A stretch of 64,000 bases of DNA, from positions 806,001-870,000 of the forward strand of contig JACKAA010000001.1 in NCBI GenBank assembly GCA_020635275.1, in the 5' to 3' direction. The DNA comes from Ignavibacteriales bacterium. Lineage in GTDB: Bacteria; Bacteroidota; Ignavibacteria; Ignavibacteriales; Melioribacteraceae. The position numbers and the translations under genes are program-made. The notes under the pieces are model-generated. The model did no database searches. It worked only from the letters and a program-made list of their open reading frames with translations, and was not told the DNA's origin. This document shows positions 58,495 through 64,000 of the stretch, piece by piece (position 1 is the stretch's first letter; every line of letters starts with the position of its first letter).

Positions 58495-59253
58495 TTAGAA
58501 TTTTATTGCTAATCCAAAATTTGTTTTTGTATCAGTTTTCTTAATTCCATCAGGCGGATCTGAATCGTGCCTAATTCTAAAATTTACAGAAATGGAAATA
58601 AGTTCTGTTATTCCAACCGTTAGACTGTTTTCGCTTAAAATCCTATGATCAGAAAAATCGTCGAACATAGGCTGATAATAAATAACACCGCCTAATGTTG
58701 CTGTTGAGTTTAACTTAACATACAAAGAAAGGTAATTGCTCCATCTATGCACATTAACATCAGATAAATGAGTTGCATTTTCCGGAAGGTTATAATTTTC
58801 ATGCTCAAACATATATGATGTACCCAAATTCACATCACTATTTTCAAATTTTAATATTTTGTATCTTAATCCGGCTCCCAATAATTCTCTATTGTCAATT
58901 AGAATTTTCTTATCGTAATTAATTTGTCCAAATATTTCAGATTTTAAATCATTATATAATTCAGTTACATTCCTAATGTGCAGCAATCCTTCATTAGATA
59001 TTCTTTTTGTATTTACCCATTCATGATTACTTTCAAACACAAAAAAGGTCGTTGATCCATTTAATTTCCAATCTACTCTTCCATCAAGATTACCTTCTGT
59101 TTTTTCTGTATTACCTCTTTTAAATGTTCCGCTAATTTCTAAATAACCGGCTAATCCATCTAATTTTTCAGAAGTTCTGTATTTTTCTGTGTTTACTTGA
59201 GCAAATATTTTTACTGATAAAAAAACTAAAATAATTATAATTATTTTATTCAA
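58495..59253 (-). CDS. DUF481 outer membrane protein
   Basis: This 252-residue protein has a signal peptide (IIIIILVFLSVKIFAQ) and amphipathic beta strands with a C-terminal NFGLAIKF ending in an aromatic residue, as in outer membrane barrels. LEISGTFKRGNTEKTEGNLDG and GAGLRYKILKF fit DUF481. The function is unknown. The start appears to be a TTG at 59253, since no ATG precedes the signal peptide. It converges with the lipoprotein gene to its left (17 bp apart). Confidence 0.8.
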   Translation of the reverse strand: MNKIIIIILVFLSVKIFAQVNTEKYRTSEKLDGLAGYLEISGTFKRGNTEKTEGNLDGRVDWKLNGSTTFFVFESNHEWVNTKRISNEGLLHIRNVTELYNDLKSEIFGQINYDKKILIDNRELLGAGLRYKILKFENSDVNLGTSYMFEHENYNLPENATHLSDVNVHRWSNYLSLYVKLNSTATLGGVIYYQPMFDDFSDHRILSENSLTVGITELISISVNFRIRHDSDPPDGIKKTDTKTNFGLAIKF

Positions 59254-59321
59254 AACAAGACCTTACAAATTTTTAATGACTAAATAAAATTATGAATTAA
59301 TAAAAATTGGTAAAAATGAGG

Positions 59322-59885
59322 TTATTTGAAAAATTTAATATATACTTTTTTTGTAACCCAAAACAAAAATAACAGTATTAGTACTCCAATGCCAATTGGA
59401 AATATAATTGCTAATACAGATATTCCAACTGAAGCGCTTGTTTCTCCAGTTGCAACAAGGTGATTTCCAATTCCACCAGTGGTTATTGTAGAAGCCCCTC
59501 TTGTAATTGTAGTTAAACTCTGAACTAATCCTGCAGCTCCGCCTCCTGCAATAATGGCAATAATCCATTTATATAGAGGTTCCATTTCAACAATAGATGA
59601 AGCCATAACAATTGTTCCTGCTATTACAGCAACCGGTCCGGCAATTGTATCAAGAATGTTATCGACATAAGGAATAAAATATGCGGCAAGTTCAAATACT
59701 GCTGCAGCACCTAATATTACTAATGCTGGGAATGTTCCAATCCATTCAAAACCAGAAGAAAGTGATAGAAATCCACTCATTGATGCCAGACTCATTATCA
59801 GCAGTGGAATAAATATTCTAAAACCAACGGCTGAAGCAAGACTTAAACCAAGAAAAACCCCAACTATATTTTCTGCATTAAACAT
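59322..59885 (-). CDS. DUF4126 family membrane protein
   Basis: The 187-residue protein has about five hydrophobic helices, with VGVFLGLSLASAVGFRIFIPLLIMSL, PYVDNILDTIAGPVAVIAG, and GGAAGLVQSLTTITRGASTITTGGIGNH, the signature of DUF4126. The role is unknown. The ATG at 59885 lies 4 bp after the stop of the preceding hydrolase gene; a TTG at 59903 is less likely. The two genes are in one operon. Confidence 0.88.
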   Translation of the reverse strand: MFNAENIVGVFLGLSLASAVGFRIFIPLLIMSLASMSGFLSLSSGFEWIGTFPALVILGAAAVFELAAYFIPYVDNILDTIAGPVAVIAGTIVMASSIVEMEPLYKWIIAIIAGGGAAGLVQSLTTITRGASTITTGGIGNHLVATGETSASVGISVLAIIFPIGIGVLILLFLFWVTKKVYIKFFK

Positions 59886-59889
59886 AAGA

Positions 59890-61020
59890 TTAAAACAATT
59901 CAATTAATTGTTTAGTTCCAAAAACTGATTGATTAGACATGTTGCTTAAAACAATAATTGTCTTCTTTTTTCCAAGCTCCCTTATAAAGTAAGAGCGAAA
60001 CCCTTTCCACCAACCAGTATGGTATACAATTTTATTTGTTGAATCTTGAGCATTAATTCTCCATCCAAACCCATAATTATCATGAATATAAAGTTTTTTA
60101 TGAGCTGGCTGAAAGGCTTCGCTAAGAATTTCAGAATGCAGTGGCTCACCATTATATAATGCCTGATCAAATTTCAACATATCTTCAACTGTTGTATAAA
60201 TTCCTTTATCACCAACCACTCCATTTAAATAGCTGTCTTCAGCTATTCTGCGTCTTCTTGAATAACCAATTGCACAATTATCTTCTTCCGTAGGTTTTTT
60301 TTTATTATAAATGAAAGTATTTTCCATTTCTAATGGTTCAAAAACTTCTTCCTGCATAAATTCTTCAAATGGCATATCAGAAATTTCTTCAACTATAGCG
60401 GCTAGCAGACAATAATTTGTATTAATATAATTGTATTTTTTATCAGGTAAATAATATCTCTGAGGATGATGTTTAATCATTAATTCTATTACTTCTTTAT
60501 TTGATATTGGTTTAAATCTATCTTCCCATAATTTATCTGCAAAATAAAAATATTCAGGCAGACCTGACTTATGAATCATTAATAGTCTAATTGTAATATT
60601 TTCGTATGGAAATTCCGGAAAATATTTTCTTACATCATCGTTATAGTCTAATTCACCAGCTTGTTTTAATAGCATAATTGCATAAGTGGTAAACGGTTTT
60701 GAAACTGAAGCGATTTGAAATCGTGTTTTAAGATTTATTTTTTTTTTATTTTTTATATCGGCAAAACCAAATGCATTTTTGTATACAACTTTTCCATTTT
60801 CAGCAAAAAGAACCGCCCCATTAAACCCTATTTTTTCGTGTCTTCTTTTAAAATATTCATGAAGCTCTTTAGATTTTGCAATCTGTTTTTTATCAATTTT
60901 TATTTTAACTGTGTCTTCAAGTACAACGGTTTCGGTGTTATCATTTTTTTCAGAAACATCAACAAACAATGCAATTATTAAAAAGAGAGAAAATATTGCA
61001 AAAAGAATTTTGTATGACAT
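59890..61020 (-). CDS. Class C beta-lactamase-like serine hydrolase
   Basis: The 376-residue protein has an N-terminal signal/anchor (YKILFAIFSLFLIIALFVDV) and the serine hydrolase motifs SVSKPF (SxxK), YINTNY (YxN) and HTGWWKGF (KTG position). It belongs to the beta-lactamase/D-alanyl-D-alanine carboxypeptidase/esterase superfamily. The HTG rather than KTG box is common in class C-like esterases, so antibiotic resistance should not be assumed. It lies 4 bp before the DUF4126 gene. Confidence 0.9.
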   Translation of the reverse strand: MSYKILFAIFSLFLIIALFVDVSEKNDNTETVVLEDTVKIKIDKKQIAKSKELHEYFKRRHEKIGFNGAVLFAENGKVVYKNAFGFADIKNKKKINLKTRFQIASVSKPFTTYAIMLLKQAGELDYNDDVRKYFPEFPYENITIRLLMIHKSGLPEYFYFADKLWEDRFKPISNKEVIELMIKHHPQRYYLPDKKYNYINTNYCLLAAIVEEISDMPFEEFMQEEVFEPLEMENTFIYNKKKPTEEDNCAIGYSRRRRIAEDSYLNGVVGDKGIYTTVEDMLKFDQALYNGEPLHSEILSEAFQPAHKKLYIHDNYGFGWRINAQDSTNKIVYHTGWWKGFRSYFIRELGKKKTIIVLSNMSNQSVFGTKQLIELF

Positions 61021-61083
61021 ATATGGAAACAATCCCCCATTTCGTAAAGCAGATAATCGGAATGATCTATCAAACTAAATAAA

Positions 61084-61110
61084 AGATCCAACTAATTTTT
61101 AGTTGGATCT
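61084..61110 (-). terminator. Terminator after the SRPBCC gene
   Basis: AGATCCAACTA-N5-TAGTTGGATCT forms an 11-bp perfect stem. On the minus strand it is followed by TTTATTTAG. It separates the SRPBCC gene from the serine hydrolase gene downstream. Confidence 0.75.
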
Positions 61111-61143
61111 ATTTGAATAAACTTAATTATTTTAAATATATTT

Positions 61144-61680
61144 TTAATTATTTATTGATTCAACTTTTTCTTTTAATACATTTACACCGTCTTCAAAGTT
61201 TTTGCCTAAAAAACTATCCATCATTAAACCAAAATATCTTCCAACCGGATAATCAGCATTACCAGAAATTCCCCAAATAACTTTGGTAGTATTACCCTCA
61301 TTTGAAAAAGTCCAATCAACAACTCCTACGCCTTGTTGTGGAGTCATAAATTCAATGTCAGATTTAATTAATTTATAAGGTTGAAATTCTATGAAAATCA
61401 TTTGCCCGGATCCAATAATTTCACCTTCCCAATAATATTTCTGACCAACAGTTGCAGAATCACCGGTTACTTCAAATTTATGACCCGGTTCCATTGGTGA
61501 CCAAGGATTCCATGCCTGAAAATTATTGAAATCAGCAACGTAATTATAAACTTCAACTTGAGGTTTATTAATTTCTATACTTCTCTCAACTCTATATTCA
61601 GTCGGTAAAAATAATGCAACAACCAAAAAGAGAATAATTATAGAAACAATTACACCAAAAATAATTTTTAGTATTTTCAT
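61144..61680 (-). CDS. SRPBCC (polyketide cyclase-like) membrane-anchored protein
   Basis: This 178-residue protein has one N-terminal helix (IIFGVIVSIIILFLVVALFLP), then a START/SRPBCC fold: YRVERSIEINKPQVEVYNYVADFNNFQAWNPWSPM, VGQKYYWEGEIIGSG, and the closing long helix SFLGKNFEDGVNVLKEKVES. The ligand is unknown. AAGGAG just before the ATG supports this start. It follows TrpB by 19 bp on the same strand and may share its transcript. Confidence 0.85.
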   Translation of the reverse strand: MKILKIIFGVIVSIIILFLVVALFLPTEYRVERSIEINKPQVEVYNYVADFNNFQAWNPWSPMEPGHKFEVTGDSATVGQKYYWEGEIIGSGQMIFIEFQPYKLIKSDIEFMTPQQGVGVVDWTFSNEGNTTKVIWGISGNADYPVGRYFGLMMDSFLGKNFEDGVNVLKEKVESINN

Positions 61681-61699
61681 TTGGCTCCTTTGTAAATAT

Positions 61700-63064
61700 T
61701 TAAATTTTTGGAGTATTCAAATTATTCAAACCAGAATGTAATTCTTCATCAGTAAAGTGATGATCTTGTAATTTACCATCAAAATAATCTTGATAAGAAC
61801 TCATATCAAAATGACCATGACCACACAAGTTAAACAAGATAGTTTTCGATTTACCTTCTTCTTTAGCTTTGTTCGCTTCACGAATAACAGCTGCAATTCC
61901 ATGTGTTGCTTCCGGTGCAGGTAATATTCCTTCTGCTTTGGCAAATTTAACGCCTGCATCAAAACATTCAAGCTGTTGCACTGCTAAAGCTTCTACTAAA
62001 TTGTCTTTTAATAATTGACTTACCAATGCACTTGCACCATGATAACGTAAACCACCGGCGTGAATTGGAGCTGGAACAAATGTGTGTCCGAGTGTAAACA
62101 TTGGAATTAATGGTGTTAATCCAACTGTATCACCAAAATCATATCTAAATTCACCTTTTGTTAATTTAGGACATGAAGCGGGTTCAACAGCCATACATCT
62201 AATATTTTTACCATTCTTAATTTTTTCATGTACAAAAGGGAAAGATAAACCTGCAAAATTTGAACCGCCTCCTAATGGTGCAATTACAATATCAGGAAAA
62301 TCCCCGGCCATTTCCATTTGCTTTAATGCTTCCAAACCAATAACACTTTGATGAAGCAGAACATGATTTAATACACTTCCTAACGAATATTTTGCTGCTG
62401 GATCTTTTGCAGCTCTTTCTACAGCTTCAGAAATTGCAATTCCCAAGCTGCCCGGTGAATTAGGATCTTCTGCTAATATTTTTTTCCCTGAATCTGTCAA
62501 ATCTGTAGGTGATGAAAATACTTGTGCTCCCCAAGTGTTCATTAGAAGTTTTCTATACGGTTTTTGATTATAACTTATTTTAACCATAAATACTTCTAAA
62601 TCGATTCCAAATTTTTGGCAGGCATATGCTAAAGCACTTCCCCACTGTCCGGCTCCAGTTTCAGTAGTAATTTTTTTTACACCTTCTTTCATATTATAAT
62701 ATGCTTGGGCAACAGCTGTATTTGGCTTATGTGATCCTGCCGGACTAACACCTTCGTATTTATAATAAATTTTTGCTGGTGTATCTAAAAGCTTTTCTAA
62801 ACCATAAGCCCTAACCATAGGAGTTGAGCGCCATTCTTTATAAACATTCCTTACTTCTTCCGGAATATCAATCCATCTATCTTTGGAAACTTCTTGTTTA
62901 ATTAATTCCATTGGGAAAAGCGGCGCTAGATCATCCGGACCAACCGGTTGTTTTGTGCCGGGATGTAAAGGAGGCAGCATCGGATTGGGCATATCCGCTT
63001 GAATATTATACCATTGAGTTGGTATTTCTTTTTCACTTAAAAGATACTTTTTCTGTTTGTCCAT
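61700..63064 (-). CDS. trpB: Tryptophan synthase beta subunit, TrpB2 type
   Basis: The 454-residue protein is the longer TrpB2 form, with N-terminal extension WYNIQADMPNPMLPPLHPGT. The PLP lysine is in SPAGSHKPNTA, the catalytic Glu in TETGAGQWGSALA, and the phosphate site in APLGGGSNFAGLSFPF. It condenses indole and serine to tryptophan. No trpA or other trp gene is near, as is typical for TrpB2, which often works independently of TrpA as an indole-salvage enzyme. Confidence 0.93.
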   Translation of the reverse strand: MDKQKKYLLSEKEIPTQWYNIQADMPNPMLPPLHPGTKQPVGPDDLAPLFPMELIKQEVSKDRWIDIPEEVRNVYKEWRSTPMVRAYGLEKLLDTPAKIYYKYEGVSPAGSHKPNTAVAQAYYNMKEGVKKITTETGAGQWGSALAYACQKFGIDLEVFMVKISYNQKPYRKLLMNTWGAQVFSSPTDLTDSGKKILAEDPNSPGSLGIAISEAVERAAKDPAAKYSLGSVLNHVLLHQSVIGLEALKQMEMAGDFPDIVIAPLGGGSNFAGLSFPFVHEKIKNGKNIRCMAVEPASCPKLTKGEFRYDFGDTVGLTPLIPMFTLGHTFVPAPIHAGGLRYHGASALVSQLLKDNLVEALAVQQLECFDAGVKFAKAEGILPAPEATHGIAAVIREANKAKEEGKSKTILFNLCGHGHFDMSSYQDYFDGKLQDHHFTDEELHSGLNNLNTPKI

Positions 63065-63183
63065 AATTATCCTATAGATTATAAGTTATTTTAATTAGTT
63101 AGATTAGAATAATTAATAACGGAAAATAGGATTATATATTTACTGATGCAATGTTGAATTTAAAATTTATATTGGCTGAAAAA

Positions 63184-63837
63184 CTAAATTTCTGAATAAA
63201 TATTCCTTAAAATTTCTTCCGGAATTTCATGTTTTCCACTAAATTCTAATATGTCAAATATTAGCTGATTTTTATTCATAAAACTAATTTCATCTTTTAA
63301 TTTTTCTTTACTTATAAACTTATCTTTATTTCCAATTACAATTTTTGTGTTAAAATTTTTCCAATAATTATGGTTTGCCAAATAATCAATATCATGCGGA
63401 AAAGTACCGGACCATAAAATTAGTTTATCAATTTTTATTTTTGAGGAATTAAGCCATCTAACTGCCGTGTGTGTTCCTTGAGAAAATCCTAAGACATTTA
63501 TTGAAACCTTTGATAAATTCATATCTTTTGAAATTTCTTCGAAAATATTATTAATCATATTCACATAATCTTTTATTTCATTTTTCCTGTCTTCTTTTGT
63601 CATCCAAGTTGAACCAATTTTTCCACTAAAACCGCGCATGTAGAATTTATTTAAAGCTTCCGGAGCAATTATTAAATTATTTTCATTATGAAGTTTGTTG
63701 AAGATTTCGATAAAATCCTTGGCTAACTGTCCATAACCATGAAATACAAAGAAAATGTTTTGAATATTATTTTCCGTATTTCCAAGTGTATAGTACCTGG
63801 CTGTTTTTGTGGTTGTAAGTAGATTTTCTGTAATCAT
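63184..63837 (-). CDS. Alpha/beta hydrolase (predicted phospholipase/carboxylesterase)
   Basis: The 217-residue protein has the oxyanion-side HGYGQLAKDFIEIF and the nucleophile elbow GFSQGTHTAVRWL (Ser). It also has a late Asp (VIGNKDKF) and His (FSGKHEIPEEIL), so a full triad is visible. It resembles the small phospholipase/carboxylesterase group (family of lysophospholipase/thioesterase). The substrate is unknown. It starts one base after the MOSC gene's stop, so they share a transcript. Confidence 0.85.
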   Translation of the reverse strand: MITENLLTTTKTARYYTLGNTENNIQNIFFVFHGYGQLAKDFIEIFNKLHNENNLIIAPEALNKFYMRGFSGKIGSTWMTKEDRKNEIKDYVNMINNIFEEISKDMNLSKVSINVLGFSQGTHTAVRWLNSSKIKIDKLILWSGTFPHDIDYLANHNYWKNFNTKIVIGNKDKFISKEKLKDEISFMNKNQLIFDILEFSGKHEIPEEILRNIYSEI

Positions 63838-63838
63838 A

Positions 63839-64000
63839 TCATTCTATAATTATTTTGTCACCAACTTTTACACTTCCTTTAGAATGACCAACCACATTTT
63901 GACCAAACATTATTTTGTTATTTTTATTTCTATAGGTATTTAAGGTTGCCAGTGGTTCTTTGTTTTTTTTTCCATTTTGGTCAATTGTAGTAATTACGCA
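63839..64000 (-). CDS. MOSC domain protein, C-terminal fragment
   Basis: Only the last 53 codons lie in the window. They read CVITTIDQNGKKNKEPLATL, then YRNKNNKIMFGQNVVGHSKG and VKVGDKIIIE, the end of a MOSC domain (CxxTTIDxxxGxxxxEPLxTLxxYR...FGxNxxxxxxGxIxVGD). MOSC proteins of the YcbX/MOSC-N type bind or deliver molybdenum cofactor, with the Cys as sulfur carrier. The upstream part lies off the edge. Confidence 0.8.
   Translation of the reverse strand, partial: CVITTIDQNGKKNKEPLATLNTYRNKNNKIMFGQNVVGHSKGSVKVGDKIIIE

Noticed and set aside
59890..61020. Beta-lactamase giving antibiotic resistance
   Set aside because: Motifs support the serine hydrolase superfamily, but the HTG box and lack of context fit an esterase or peptidase as well.

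Overview
The window is AT-rich, gene-dense chromosomal DNA, most likely from the Ignavibacteria or a near relative in the Bacteroidota/Chlorobiota group. The subtilase at 22628-25533 ends in a type IX secretion-style tail that begins YPNPFNPTT. Several upstream regions carry Bacteroidota-type promoters (TTG ~20 nt TAnnTTTG). Many proteins belong to families common in that group (DUF2911, DUF6090, DUF2853, DUF481, DUF2461, long-form IspH). Shine-Dalgarno sequences are sparse. This assignment is inference from gene content; no rRNA or tRNA was seen.

Layout. 1-2935: a zinc peptidase cut by the left edge, a GroES-like protein, a DUF454 membrane protein and a methyltransferase. 3125-8617 is the most accessory-looking stretch: a dynamin-like GTPase, then a HipB/HipS/HipT three-gene kinase toxin-antitoxin locus with three operators spaced exactly 71 bp apart, a PD-(D/E)XK nuclease-like gene one base behind the kinase, and a lipoprotein sialidase whose signal peptide can only be read from a non-standard start. 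8620-21325 is a conserved core: a patatin-Omp85 protein, yidC-yidD-rnpA-rpmH on the minus strand, then dnaN-recF-dciA-gyrB-gyrA on the plus strand, without dnaA between the two divergent arms.

21328-32378: a trans-sulfuration enzyme with a clear terminator, a doubly frameshifted subtilase, glycogen synthase, an M16 peptidase, an ADP-forming acyl-CoA synthetase and a Rof-like small protein. 32622-36622: a 1000-residue coiled-coil P-loop NTPase paired with an MscS channel. 36673-41174: amidohydrolase, PLP-dependent deaminase/desulfhydrase, DUF2911 and IspH. 41237-50945 is almost all minus strand: DUF2853, an ECF sigma/anti-sigma/periplasmic protein operon, a lipoprotein, an MFS transporter, DUF502, and M1 and M28 peptidases. 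51154-64000: a large PAS/GAF histidine kinase, DoxX, DUF6090, a phospholipase C-fold protein, a PliI-like lysozyme inhibitor, DUF481, DUF4126, a class C beta-lactamase-like hydrolase, SRPBCC, TrpB2, an esterase and the end of a MOSC protein.

Genes that plausibly act together: hipB-hipS-hipT-nuclease (one autoregulated, translationally coupled unit), the NTPase-MscS pair, sigma/anti-sigma, the replication cluster, and yidD-yidC with rnpA-rpmH. The best candidate for an undescribed system is the HipBST locus extended by a nuclease-fold gene. Second is the NTPase-MscS pair. Small palindromic repeats (GTCATTCCC / GTCATnnCGAG types) recur, including one at a gene start and one inside a coding tail.
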